A stretch of 44,697 bases of DNA from NCBI GenBank assembly GCA_002709665.1, contig PAQK01000084.1:1-44697 (forward strand). The letters run 5' to 3'. This document shows, in pieces, positions 8,975-22,200 of the stretch. The translations under genes and the position numbers were made by a program. The DNA is from Gemmatimonadota bacterium (GTDB lineage: Bacteria > Latescibacterota > UBA2968 > GCA-2709665). A model generated the notes under the pieces. The model had not been told where the DNA came from. It saw nothing but the letters and a program-made list of their open reading frames with translations, and ran no database searches. Each line of letters begins with the position of its first letter. Positions within the stretch are counted from its first letter, which is position 1.

Positions 8975-10088
8975 ATGTTCAAGCGCAATCTGATAGCTGT
9001 ATCACTGGCCTTCGCCGCTCTGGCCTCGGCTCAAGTTTCTGCTGATGTTGTTGGTGGCGGTGCTACTCTGCCGCAGGGCGTTTACCAGACTTCGGGCGTA
9101 TTCCCGGCTGGCTTCGCTCCTTATGTGGGTACTGGCAGCGGTACTGGCAAGTCTGCTTTCTTCTCCAACAACGGCGCGCCATTTGGTCAGCCTGTAGGCA
9201 GCACTGTCCATTACGCTGGTAGTGACTCGGTAGTGAGTGACAGCGAGCTGGATGGTTACAATGCCGCTCTGTACGGTCCGCTGGTTCAGACCCCTTCGGC
9301 TGCCACTTCAGTGACTGTACCGTTCAACGTGCCTGGCTTGTCGTCGCTGGATCTGACCAGCCAGCAGTTGGCAGCTGTTTTTGCTGGAGAGTACACCAAC
9401 TGGAATCAGATTCCTGGTCTTAATGGTCCCAATCTGCCGATTCGTGTGGTCTATCGTGCGGATGGCAGTGGCACTACCGAAATCTTCCTGCGTCACCTGA
9501 AGGCAGCGGCCCCCACTGTTATTAAAGGCTCTCGATAACGACTTTGTCGACGTCATTACACCGATCAGTGGTCTTCATATTCCCGCTAGCGGTAGCGGTG
9601 GGGTAGTTGCTGAAGTTTATGGCGCTGGCAATGAAGGCTCTATCGGCTATGTCAGCCCTGACTATACCGAGTTTGGTGATGCAGCCAAGGTTGCCAGAAT
9701 CAATGGTAAGTTGCCTACTGAAGCCGAAGTTCAAGCTGCGCTGGCCACTACTCCTCCTCCGAGTGGATCAGCTACAGAGGATCCGCGTAACTGGGCACCG
9801 ACCTTCGCCAATCCTTCCGCTGGTTATCCCATTGTTGGTCTGACCAACCTGATCTTCAGTCAGTGCTATCAGGACTCGAATGATCTCAGCAGTATCCAAA
9901 CCTTCTTGGCCAAGCATTACAACGCTGTGCCTGCAAACAGCAATGATGCGGTTATTTCAGCCCATAAGCTGATCCCACTGCCTCCTGTTTGGAAAGCCGC
10001 TGTTCGTAACAACTTTGTTTCCAATGTGAGCGGTAATGGCTTGGATATTGGCAACACCAGCGTTTGTAACGCTGGCGTTGGTCGGTAA
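8975..10088 (+). pseudogene. lapA: DING/PstS-like secreted phosphate-binding protein (LapA-like), frameshifted
   Basis: The start at 8975 follows GAGGG at 8963-8967. The first frame gives a signal peptide (MFKRNLIAVSLAFAALASAQ...A) and a mature start DVVGGGATLPQ, close to the DINGGGATLPQ that names the DING family, then YQTSGVF, GSGTGKSAF, HYAGSDS and ADGSGTTEIFLRHLKAAAP. That frame stops at 9538. The homologous protein continues in another frame as LDNDFVDVITPISG, EGSIGYVSPDY and RNWAPTF, ending SVCNAGVGR at 10088. Dropping one C from the run of five at 9510-9514 restores one frame of about 370 residues, the normal DING length. It lies downstream of the Hxc system, as lapA does in P. aeruginosa, where the product is a phosphate-starvation phosphatase secreted by Hxc. 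Whether the shift is real or a sequencing error cannot be told here. Confidence 0.85.
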
Positions 10089-10105
10089 TACCCTTAGGGT
10101 ATATA

Positions 10106-10144
10106 GAAAAACCGGCAACAGCTCAGGCTGTTGTCGGTTTTTTC
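10106..10144 (+). terminator. Rho-independent terminator after the DING gene
   Basis: Eighteen bases after the stop codon, ACCGGCAACAGC (10111-10122) pairs with GCTGTTGTCGGT (10127-10138), a 12-base stem with one G-T pair and a four-base loop, preceded by a run of A and followed by TTTTTT. It should end transcription of the hxc/DING unit and separate it from pdtA. The A-tract before the stem could also make it work in the other direction. Confidence 0.88.
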
Positions 10145-10167
10145 ATTTCTGACTTTTGATCTGCTTT

Positions 10168-10185
10168 ATGAAGATTTCGTGACAA
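10168..10185. promoter_or_regulatory. Candidate PHO box upstream of pdtA
   Basis: ATGAAGA-TTTC-GTGACAA matches the reverse orientation of the tandem PhoB half-site (consensus CTGTCAT-N4-CTGTCAT) at five of seven bases in each half, with the correct four-base spacer. The P. aeruginosa pdtA and hxc genes are phosphate-regulated, so a PhoB site is expected somewhere here. The match is imperfect. A second possible half-site, CTGTAAT, lies just downstream around 10203-10209. Confidence 0.3.
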
Positions 10186-10290
10186 AAGTTCGGTCTAGGC
10201 CTCCTGTAATCGACTTATAAATATAAAGCAGGGCAGGCGGGGAATTCCCGGTAGGCCCCACCGCGAATCAGGAAAAGGAACTCAGCACCA

Positions 10291-13200
10291 ATGCGCCTCC
10301 GTCACCCCAAGTTCTCTCCCCAGACCAGCACTCGGCTACGTTTGAAGCCCCTGGCCAGCGCCATTGCTCTGTTGATGGTCGCCGGCAGTGCGCAAGCTGC
10401 TCCCGCTGCCTTCAGTGCCGGCTGGATGGCAGCCAAGGGTGCCGCACAGCAGCAGGGCGGCACCATGCCCGGGGCCGGTGGTGGTATGCAACTGCCCGGC
10501 ACCCCTCCGCCACTGGCTCAACAGGCCAAGGTCAACCAGCAACTGCAACACTCGCTGACAAACATGAACAACACCGTCGCCGCCATCGCCGCCCAGCAGG
10601 CCGCCCAGGCCGCCGGTCGCTCCGCCGCCCTGGCCCGCCCACAAACCATCCCTGACGGTCTGGGTGAAGGTGGTTTGCAGATCGACGGCAGTATCCCTTT
10701 CGAGCAAGCCTGGCACAACGCCAAGGGCCCGGTGCAGACCGAACAGGGCGGCAAGGTACACGTTGGTATCGAGCAGACGGCGGACAAGGCCATTCTTAAC
10801 TGGGAAACCTTCAACGTCGGCCGTAACACCACTGTCGAGTTCCAGCAGCAGGCTGATTGGGCAGTACTCAACCGCGTCAATGACCCCAACGCCCGCCCCA
10901 GCCAGATCCAGGGCCAGATCAAGGCTGATGGCACGGTGATGATCGCCAACGCCAATGGCGTGATCTTTACCGGCAGCAGCCAGGTCAACGTGCGTAACCT
11001 GGCCACCGCCGCCGCCAATATCACCGATCAGCAGTTCACCGATAATGGCCTGTACGGCACCAACAACGCGGCCACCTTCACGGCTGCCGGTGGCAACGTG
11101 GTGGTAGAGCAGGGCGCTCAGATCACTACTGCCCAACCGGAAAGCTCCACCACCGGTGGCGGTTATGTGCTGCTGTTGGGCAAAGGCGTGGACAATGCCG
11201 GCAGCATCACCACCGCCAACGGCCAGACCCTGCTGGCGGGAGGTGATAGTTTTATCATCAGGAAGGGCCAGGGCACTGACGGCAACCAGGCCTCCACCAC
11301 CCGAGGTAATGAAGTTACTGCCACCGGTACTGGCACAGTCACTAACAGCGGCCTGATCCAGGCTGCTACCGGTGACATCACCCTCACCGGCAACATTGTT
11401 ACCCAGGCCGGCGTCGTCTTGGCCAGCACCTCGGTCCATAACCGTGGCACTGTGCATCTGAACGCGACTGGTGTCGATGCCAACGTGACGTTGGCCGAAG
11501 GTGCGGCTACCGCCATCCTGCTGGAAGACACTGACGCCACCGCCCTCGACGGCCAGCGTGATGGCTTGCAGGCACCGGCAGTCGATAACCTGCCTGACCA
11601 GAATATTGTCCCCGGTGATAAATACCGCCGCGACCAGTCGCTGGTCGAGATCAACAGCGCCGGCACCGTGGACTTCCAGGCCGACTCCATTACCCTCGCC
11701 ACTGGCGGCCAGGTGGCCGTTGAGGCGGCTGGCCGCACCCTGGTACGCGACGGCGCGACTATCGATGTCTCCGGAGCCACCGGCGTCAAGGTGGCCATGG
11801 AAAACAACACCGTCAAGGTCAATATTCAGGGCAACGAGCAACGCGACTCCTCGGTGAACCGCGACAGCGGCAACCTCAACAGCACCGATGTGTGGATCGA
11901 CACCCGCGAGCTGGTATTCGTACCCGCCGGCACCAATGGTTACGAGAGTGACCGCTGGTATACCGCCGGTGGCCTGCTGGAAGTCGGCGGCTACCTCGGC
12001 ACCGCTGGCCACAGCGTCGGCGAGTGGATGGCTCAGGGTGGCACCGTCAGCTTTACTGGTAATGACCTGGTTACTCAGCAAAACTCACAGATCAACCTGT
12101 CCGGTGGCACCCTGGATGTGCAGAGCGGCACCATCAAGCAGACCTGGCTCAAGGGTGCCGATGGCCGCCTCTATGAGCTCTCCAGAGCCCCCGGCGACTT
12201 GTTGTATACCGGGGTTTACCAAGGCTATGAAGACCGCAGCGAACGCTGGGGGCAGACCGATTACTACTACAACCCGTTGCTCGCCCCCCGTGAGCGTGCC
12301 GAGCTGGGATACACCGTGGGCCGCGATGCCGGTAAGTTGATTATCGGCACTGCCAACGCCGTATTGGAAGGTCAACTGGTGGGTGACACCTATCAGGGCG
12401 AGCGCCAGACCGAGGCTGCACAAGCAGGACTGGACGGCTACCACCAGTCACAGAACGCCGTGGCCCGTGGCGCCCAACTGATTGTCGGTACCTACACTCC
12501 CTATTACGTGAAAGACAGTGGCACCCTGCAATATGCCTTGGGTGCCAACGCCAATACTGTCAAGAATGTGATCCTCGGCACCGCGCACGAAAGTATCGCC
12601 AACGCCCTGGAGCTGGACACTGCCCTGCCCGAAGACCGCCAGGGTACGTTGTATCTGGACAACGACCAGCTCAATGGCTTTGAGTTGGGTGCGCTCAAGG
12701 TCGCCGCTACAGAGGGCATTTCTGTTGATAGTGCACTGCAGGTAGCCCCCGCCGGGGATATTACCCTGTACGGTACTGATGTGGCAGTTAATGCTGATCT
12801 GACCGCGCATGCTGGCAATATCCATGTAGGTAACGCGTTGACTCAGGTAACTACCAATGGCATGCAGTCTGTTGTACTGAACGGCAATCAATCGGTAGGT
12901 AGCGTGCAGGTGGCCGAAGGCGTCACCCTGGATGCGAGTGGCCTGTGGAGCAATCTGTCACTTGATCCGGCCAGCACCAGCAACCTGCCGTATCTGGACG
13001 GTGGCAATATTGCAGTACAGGCCACAGGTGATATTACCCTGACGCAGGGCAGCCTGATGGATGTGTCCTCCGGTGCTGCTTTGCATGCCGATGACAATGT
13101 GCAGGGCGGGCAGGGTGGTGACCTGCTGCTGGCTTCACTGTCCAGCCTGAATACCAGCGCTCCCACCGGTTCCCTGATGCTGGACGGCGAGCTGCGCGGC

Positions 13201-16200
13201 CAGGGTGTTGAAGGGGGCGGCAGCCTGAGCTTGCAGGTCAACAAGGTACTGATCAGTGACACCGCCACCCAGAGTCCTGAAGTAGGCACCTTGCTGCTTG
13301 ACGGGGGCTTCTTCGACAAGGGCTTCAGCAACTATGAGGTGGTTGGTAAACAGGGTGTTGCCGTGGCTGAAGGCACCGAGGTCAACGTCAGCATGCCGGT
13401 TCTGCATCTGACGGAGCAGGCCCGGGGCTTGGCCACTGGTGGCAGCTCGACCACCGCACTGCAATCCTGGATGCCACCGTTGCATCTGGATGATCCGGCC
13501 AATAACCGCATCACTCAGCGCGCCGGTGCCAGCCTGGCGCTGCAAGCTGGTACGACTCAATCGTCGGCCAGCGATATGGCCGCGGTGGGAGTCTATATCG
13601 GCAAGGACGCGGTGCTTAATGTCGACAGCGGCCAATCCATCGATCTGCGCAGTATCGGCCAGTTGACCGTGGACGGTACCCTCAATGCTTGGGCCGGTCG
13701 CATCGAGTTGAGCAGTGTAAATGTGCCGGGTACGGTTAGTGAGGCGGTGGAAGGGGCAGGCCATGGCCGTTCCATCTGGATTGGCGAAGATGCTGTGCTG
13801 GATGTGGCGGGCCGTGCTATTACTGGGCTGGGCGCAGGGGGGCAGCGTTATGGCCAGGCACACAATGGCGGTAGCATCACAATTGGTGGGGAGTTTGACC
13901 ATGCCACCGGCGAGGCCACGGCCTCCAACTTGTTTGTGGTGGTGCGCGAAGGTGCGCTGCTGGATGCCTCGGGGGCTAGTGCGGTACTGGATCTGCCGGG
14001 TCAGGGCACCACACCAGTGGCCAGCCATGCTGGTAGTATCTCGTTGGCCTCCAGTAGTGGCCTCTATCTGGATGGCACTTTGCAGGCCAATGCCGGTGGA
14101 GAAGGCGCCGCTGGCGGCAGCCTGACCGTAGCACTGGATACGCCTTTCTACCGCACCAATAGTGCCGGTGAGCGAGTACGCCAAGTACGTGAATTGGTAT
14201 TGAACCAGACAAAGGGCGAGAGTGAACTGGCTGCGGGCAGTACTGCCGCTGAGGTAGCAGATGGACTGATCTACGGTCATGCTCGCGTTGGCGTGGACCA
14301 GATCGAAGCCGGTGGTTTCGATAGTCTGACTCTGGCCAGTGATGGTTTGCTCAGTTTTGATGGTGATACCTCCCTGTCCATCGGTCAGTCGCTGAATCTC
14401 TATGCCCGCGTACTGGCCTTGACCGATAACGCACCGGAAACCAGCAAAGTTGAACTGGCCGCCCCTTATATGCGTCTGGCCGGCTACGGTGGCTCTACTG
14501 GTCGGGACTTCTATATTCATCCCACGGTGCAAGGAGGCTCGCTTGGGAATGTTTCCAGCCAGGAGTTGGCCGGTAGTCTCCGGATGAACGCCAGCCAATT
14601 GCTGGAAATCCGTGATGTTCTGAGTGTTGGTGTGGGCGGTGTAAGCGAGGGCCTGTCGGCACCGTTGGATCGGCGTGGGTTTGATGAGATTGAGCTTCTC
14701 AGCGGCGGTGACATGCGCTTCCTCTTAGAAACGGGGTCCGCTGGCACTCAAATTTACGTTCCAGGTGATCTCACCCTGGCAGCAGCGCAAATATATCCCG
14801 GTACGGGTGCCGTTGCGGCGATACATGCTGGCTGGCAAGGGCAAGCCAATAGCTATGACCCCGACCGCCGTCTGGTTATTAGTCGTACCACCGACAATCT
14901 GCCAACCATGCCTTATTCGGTATTTGGCAGCTTGACCCTGGGGGCGTCCGTCATTGATCAAGGAGGTGTTCTACGTGCGCCCTTGGGGGCGATAAATATC
15001 GGGTACACGGCAGCCAATCAGCTCACCCATGCTATCAATCTGCTGCCTGGTAGCAACACTTCGGTCAGCGCTGGCGGGTTGGTCATGCCCTACGGTGGCA
15101 CTGTCGATGGTCAGACTTGGCAGTACGATGGCGAGACGGTCGCTCTCTACGCTGCAGGTGGTACTCAGGGCGATAATGTAAACGCTGCTCGGGAGCTTCA
15201 GGTGGGTATGACCCTGCTTGGCGAGGCGGTGGATATCCAGCAGGATGCAGTAGTGGATCTGTCCGGCGGTGGCGAGTTGCTTGGCGCATCCTTTATCTCC
15301 GGTCGTGGTGGTTCCACCGATGCCCGCTTCCATCCGCTGGTGCAGAACGACGCGAATGGCTTCAGCTTGCCTGGTCTGGCGACCAACCCGGTCTATGCCA
15401 TCGTACCCGGTGTACAGTCGCTGGGCGCAAGCGGTGGCGAGGCAGGAGCCAGCGACCCTATACTGGGCCAGCAGGTGACTATTGGTGCTGGGGTGCCTGG
15501 TCTGGCGGCGGGTACCTATACCTTGATGCCTTCCACTTATGCGCTGCTGCCCGGCGCCTTCCGGGTCGAGGTCAATGGCCTGGCCGGGCAGGGTGCGGTT
15601 ACCCCGGCCCAAGCCATGCGGAATGGCTCCTGGACTGCTTCGGGTACCCTGTCCGTCGCTGGTGCCGGCATTCGTGACAGCCTGGCCAGTCAGTTGATTC
15701 TGACCCCCGCCGATGTGCTGCGCAGCTACTCGCAATATAACGAAATGAGCTATGCCGATTTTGTGCATGCTGATGCGGCGCGCCGGGGCATTCCACGGGG
15801 CATGCTGGAGGCCGATGCCAAGACGCTGGAACTGTCGTTGCGGCAGAACGCGGAGGGGGCAAGTTTCAACTTTGATGGAACCGTGTCGGGTGAAGCCGCC
15901 GAAGGCGGCTTCGGCAGCACCCTGTCCGTCGTTGTGCCCAATAACAATAGAATCGAGTTGCTGGCTGATGATGGCCAGGCAGCTGAAGGTTATATCTCTC
16001 TTTATGCCTCGGACCTGAGCGCCATGGATGTCAATCGCCTTGTGATTGGTGGTCGACCGGTGGTTCTTTATGGCCAAGGGGGGAACTATGTTGACTTCGG
16101 CACTGCTATCAACTCTCCGGCTGCTGCAATTGTATTGCGTTCCGGGGCTGAGCTGACTGCTCCCGAAGTAATGTTGGTCAGCCAGCAAAGCCACTCCAAT

Positions 16201-19200
16201 CCAAGCGCTATCGAGATCGAGCAGGGGGCCTCCATTAACACCTTAGACCAGGGCGCTGCGGCCTACGACTCGGACGACGGTTTTATCTACCAGGCTGGTA
16301 ACAAGAGCGTGCTGGCCGTTTCCAACGGTCGCCTGCAATGGTTAGCACCGGAAAGAGACCAGTACGTAGGCCCCGGCTCTATCTTAGTCGGCACCTGTAC
16401 GGTGGGCGGTTGCACAGGTGAAACCCAACTGTACTCCGAGGGTAGTATTGCCTTTGCCACCGACAACACCTTCGAGCTGGATGATGCCGTGCGTTATGGC
16501 ACCCGCCACCTGACTCTGGCGGTGGGCAGCTTCAATATCGGCAGTGCCGAGGCGCTGGCCGCTGCCAGCACCCGTGATGCGCTGACGCCCGGCCTGACCC
16601 TTAACCAGCAACTGATCGAGCGCCTGTTGCAGGGCGATACCAGCACCGGTGCCCCGGCGCTGGAAACCCTGGAACTGGTGGCCGGCGATGCGCTGAACTT
16701 CTTTGATTCGGTCACTCTTTCCACCCTGGACGACCAAGGCCAGTCGCTGCTGGATAACCTGCTGCTGACCACCCCGGCAATTTATGGCTACGGCGACGCC
16801 AGCGACGTGGCGCTGATCCAGACCAGCAATCTGATTTGGAACGGTTCCGCCGAGCGCCCCGGTGCGGTGGCTGCCAATGGTGCCGGTACTGGCAGCGGCA
16901 GCCTGACCATTGATGCCGAGCGCATCGAGTTCGGCTATGGCCCCTTTAGCCAGCCCAGTGGTGTGGATGACCTGGGTCGGTTGGCGCTGGGCTTTGCCAA
17001 CGTCAACCTGAATGCCAGCGAGCGCATAACTGCCAATAACAAGGGCAGCTTGGCGGTGTACCAGAGCCAGGGGGCCTATGTGCCGGGTGAAGGTGTCAGC
17101 TATAGCGGTGGCAATCTGAATATTCTTACCCCGTTGCTGACTGGCACTGCTGGCTCGGTCAATCATATTACTGCCGGTGGTGCCGTCACCGTGACCGCAC
17201 CCGAGGGCGCAACCGTTGCGGCCGTTGATAGCGAGGCTCTGGGCGCCAAGCTGGCCATTACGGGCCATAGCCTGTTGCTGGATACCGCCGTGGTACTGCC
17301 CAGCGGCAAGCTGGTATTGACTGCCGAGAATGATCTGACCCTCGCCGCTGGCGCACAGATCGATATGGCCGGGCGCAGTATTGAATTCCATGATGACGAA
17401 GATGCCACCCAATACAGCTGGGGTGGCGATGTAACCCTGCAGAGCCACACCGGTGATATTCACCAGGCGGCGGGCTCCAGCATTGACCTCTCTGCCGAGT
17501 ACAACCAGGGTGGCCGCTTGTCGGCCATTGCCCTGAATGACAACGCCGGTCTGGTTGACTTGCAGGGGCAGATTCTTGGTAGCGCCAGCGGTTACTACGA
17601 AGCTGGCGGTACCTGGGTACCCTATGCAGCGGGCGGCGTGGATATCCGTGCCCAGCAGTTGGGCGGCAGTGGCAGCCCGAGCGATCAGTTTGCCGCACTC
17701 AACCAGCGCCTGAATGACGGCGAGGTGCTGGGCATGCGCCACTTCCAGCTCAAACAGGGCGACCTGGCCATTGGTGATGAACTTAAAGCCAGTGATGTCA
17801 GTGTCTCGGTGGACGGCGGCCACCTGACCGTGGCCGGCACCATTGATGCCAGTGGCGAACGGGTCGGCAGTATCCGCCTGGCCGGTAAGCAGGGACTGAC
17901 CCTCGCCGGCAATGCGCTGCTGGATGCCCACGGCGAGATGCTGCGCCTGGACAGCTACGGCAAAATTATAGATTCCCCCAACCGGGCTGTGGTTGAACTG
18001 AGTTCCGGCGATGGCCAATTGCTGCTGGCCGATGGTGCCCGTATTGACCTGCGCCACGGCACCGCTGATGCGCGGGTGCAGACCAACCCGAGCCTGCATG
18101 ACAACCGTGATCGTGGCACGCTGGAGCTGAATGCACCGCGCCTGGGTGGCGCTACCGCAGGTGATATTGATATCGACGCCAGTGGCAGTCTGAACATTCA
18201 AGGTGCCCGCTCGATTGCGGTGAATGCCGTGCAGCGCTATGACGATGCCGCCTACGGCAGCGACGAGGCCGCGAGTGGCCGGCCCTACCAGATCATCGAC
18301 CAGGCTTATCTGGACGCCAAGCATGCGGACAGCGAGGCCTTTATCAATGCTGCGCTGAGCAATGACCAACTGCTGAGCAATAAGCTGGCAGGGCTGAATA
18401 ACACCACCTACGCCGATGCCTTCCGCCTGCGCCCCGGCGTTGAAATCGTCAGCGCCACGGCCGATGGCGATATGATCGTCAGTGGTGATCTGGACCTGTC
18501 CGGTCATCGCTACGCCAGCCTCAACCCGCATACCCCGCACACCAGTGTGATTGGCTCCGGTGAGGTGGGTAACCTGGTGATTCGCGCCGGTGGCGACCTG
18601 GATATCTACGGCAGCATCAACGATGGCTTTGCCCCGCCGCCGGAGACCCCGGACGATAATGGCTGGGTGCTGACCCCAGGCTATATCGCCTATGGCGGTG
18701 ATGTGGTGGTACCTGGCCCCGGCGTGACCCTGGCCGCCGGCACCGAGTTTGCTGCGGGCAAGACCCTGAACTATGACCTGCCGATTGGCGCTACCCAGTT
18801 TGCTGCGGGCACCCAGCTGCCGGTGGACGGTGTGCTGGATGCTCCTCTGACCCTGCCGGCCGATACCGTGCTGCATGCGCCGATCTTTGATGCCGCCGGC
18901 GAGCTGCTGTATGCCGCCGGTACTATTCTGGACAGCGCCGTTACCCTACCGGCCAATACCCGGCTGGGCGCTGGTACCCTGTTGACCGGCAATACCCGCC
19001 TGCAAACCATGCTCTGGCCCAAAGGGGCAGCACTACCGAGCACCCTGATTCTTGCCAGCAACCTTGCGTTGCCACGCGGCGCTCTGATTCCCTCGGAAAC
19101 CCTGGTCATGCTGCCGGAGGGTGCCATCTCCATGCCCCTGCGCCCGGCCAATGGCGACCGTCAAGGGAAAAACTGGGCGGTGGCGGCCATGCTGCCGGAA

Positions 19201-22200
19201 GGCTCGCAATCCTGGTCCATGCGGGCAGTGGCGGGGGCGGATACCGAGGCGGCGGATAGTCGTTTGACACGCAAAGAAGCGGCGGGATCGATGATCCTGG
19301 CAGATACGCATTACTCCCATCTCAGGGAGACTGGCGGCGGAGGAGTCTGGTATTGGGCAACAGGTAACTGGTATATGCCCGCTGGTACGCCAGTTGAAGA
19401 CTGGGCTCTGGACCCTGGCTATAACATTTGTGAGCAAGAACCAGGCCAATGTGTGCAAGTATCCTGGTTGTGGGCAGAAGGCAACTGGTATATGCCCCCC
19501 AACACACCGGTAGATGATTGGGCTCTGGACCCTGGCTATAACATTTGTGAGCAGGAGCCTGGCCAGTGCATCAATATTGGTGGCAGTGGTGAGGTGATTG
19601 CCCTTCATCCTGTAACCCAAGCTTTCAGCGTACTGCGTACCGGCACAGGTGATCTTGATCTGATTGCTGGTGGTGATCTGAATATGCAGTCGTTATATGG
19701 AGTTTATACGGCGGGCACGTCCACTGCCGCACTGGCGGATGGTCAGGCTGCGGACTTCAACCAGCCGCGGGCTAAGGCCAGCGATGGCTCTTACCTGGGA
19801 ACCAGTGGGGGCAGTGATGAAGATATCAATGCTGGTTACGAGAAGCTGGTCGAGGGTGGAGTAAACAGCACCTATGCCGCCTGGTATCCGGCTGGTGGTG
19901 GCAACCTGCTGTTGCGCACTGGCGGTGATTTGACCGGCGATATATTGGCCGACCATCGGTTGTCGGGCGCAGACCGGCACCTGCGTGGCCAATCGACCAG
20001 CGCCAATTTGAGCAACTGGTTGTGGCGTCAGGGCACCGGCGATACTCACAGGGTAGAGCCTCTTTCGACCAGTTGGTGGGTCAACTTTGGTACCTATATT
20101 CCGGGCGGCGCCAAAGTCAATGGATCGCACTCGATGGGTGGTGTGCAGTCTGTACCTGAGCTGGTCGGTTTTACCGGGTTCGGTACCCTCGGTGGGGGCA
20201 ACCTGAGTGTGGAAGTTGCCGGGGATGCTGGCTTGTTGGTCAAGCGCGGTGGGGCTACTGCCCTCGATCCCAATGCGGCACCGCGCAGCCAAGGGCTGGT
20301 GTTGGCGGTGGGCAGCACTGGCCGAGTTACGGCTGATGGGGAGCTGTTGCTGACCGGTGGTGGCGATATGGACGTGAGGATTGGTGGTGACCTTAACCCC
20401 GGCCTGGCAGCACGTGCGGATGTTTTTAATCTGGACCTGAACGGTGTGTTGGCGAACCTGCGTGGCAATCTGCAGATGCAAACCGGCAACCTGGGCGGTA
20501 TTGCTTTGACCTATGGCAGCACGGGTGTCTACAACGATGCGAAGGAAACCCGCGCCTATGATCCGTTCAGAACCACTCTGGGCAGTGCCAGTGGCGGTCC
20601 AGTATTGTTGCTCGGTGATGCGGTGGCCAATCTGCAGACTCGTGGCGATCTGGTCATGTCTGGCACAGGTGACCCAGGGCGCGTCGCTACTCCAGCCAGC
20701 TCGGCTTTTACCCTGTCCAATGGCACTTCATACACCTCTGGAGGTTACAGCTGGTTCTCGCTGTGGACGGACAATACGGCCATCAACCTGCTGTCCGCCG
20801 GTGGTAACCTGACCCCGAGTACCCAGCTCGGGGATATTGGCACCACATCCGCCCGTACACCCAATGCTGAGCATAACTATTCCACTACCGATGGGCGCTT
20901 TGTCTATCCTTCGCAGTTGGGTGCGGTTGCCGCTAATGGCAGTGTCTATATGGGCACCTCCGCGATATTCGGCGATGGTAGCTATAACGATACTTTCTCG
21001 CTGTTGCTGGCGCCGTCCGCTAACGGCAGCCTGCAGATACTGGCGGGCGACTCCATCTATGCTGGTGGCTATGCAGTGAACCAATCCGGGGCCAGCCTCG
21101 CGGCTATCCCCACGCCGTTCAATCCCGGTTTTACCGGCATGAATGCGAATGAGCAGATTATCGTCAGTAATCACCATGCTGAAAGTCTGCGCCCCACCTT
21201 CACCATGTTCCCGCTGTTTGCCTTCGGTTCCAATACCACTGTCGGCACCGAGTGGGGCAGTTCCACACCGGCGCGTTTCTATGCCGGTCAGGATATCGTC
21301 GGCCTGCGTACCGGGGAGATATTGCAGTTCACCGGCGGCACACGCTTGGGTCAGACCTGGTACGAGTCGGCTGGCCCGGTGTGGATGATGGCTGGGCAGG
21401 ATATTGTCAGTTCGGGTACTGCACTGGGGCAGCCAACCGCGATACATTCGGTTATCGGCACCGGTAACAGCACCGGCAACCTGTTCGTCCACAACGATCC
21501 CAACGATGTCTCCATCGTTTCCGCTGGCCGCGACATTCTCTACAGCAGCTTCAATGTGGCAGGCCCCGGCACCCTGGAAATCACTGCCGGGCGCAATATC
21601 CTGATGGAAGACCGCGCGGCGGTCACCAGTCTGGGGCCGTTGGTGCCGGGTGATTCGCGTTCCGGTGCGGGCATTGTCATGCAGGCCGGTTATGGTGCTC
21701 AGGGTGCGGATTATCTGGGCTTTGCCAAGCGCTACCTTGATCCGGCCAATCTGGCCGATCCGGAGCTGGCGCTGGCCGAGCAGGAAGGCAAGGTGGCCCG
21801 GACCTATGAGGCGGAGCTGGCCGAGTGGCTGGGCGAGCGTTACGGTTTTGAGGGCGATGCTGAGCAAGCGCTGGCGGTGTACGCCGGTTTGTCGGCCGAG
21901 CAGCAGCGCATCTTTGCTCGCGATGTCTACTTTGCTGAACTGCGCGCTGCTGGTCGTGAGTACAACGAGGTGGATGGTCTGCGCCAGGGCAGTTACCTGC
22001 GCGGCCGTAACGCTATCGCGGCGCTGTTCCCGACCCATGATGTGGCCGGTAACGAGATTGCCTACGGCGGCGATATTCTGATGTACGGCGGGGCAGGGGT
22101 GCATACCAACGTTGGCGGTGATATCCAGATGCTGACGCCGGGTGGGCAGCAGGTGTTCGGTGTCGAGGGTGAGGCACCTCCGGGTACGGCGGGTGTGATT

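Noticed and set aside
16384-18876. Long open frame of 830 codons on the minus strand inside pdtA
   Set aside because: It is antisense to a continuous 4203-codon gene with clear family features. Its translation is low-complexity and has no domain. GC-rich repetitive genes commonly give such shadows; the same applies to minus-strand frames at 10336-12081, 14971-16194 and 20728-22938.
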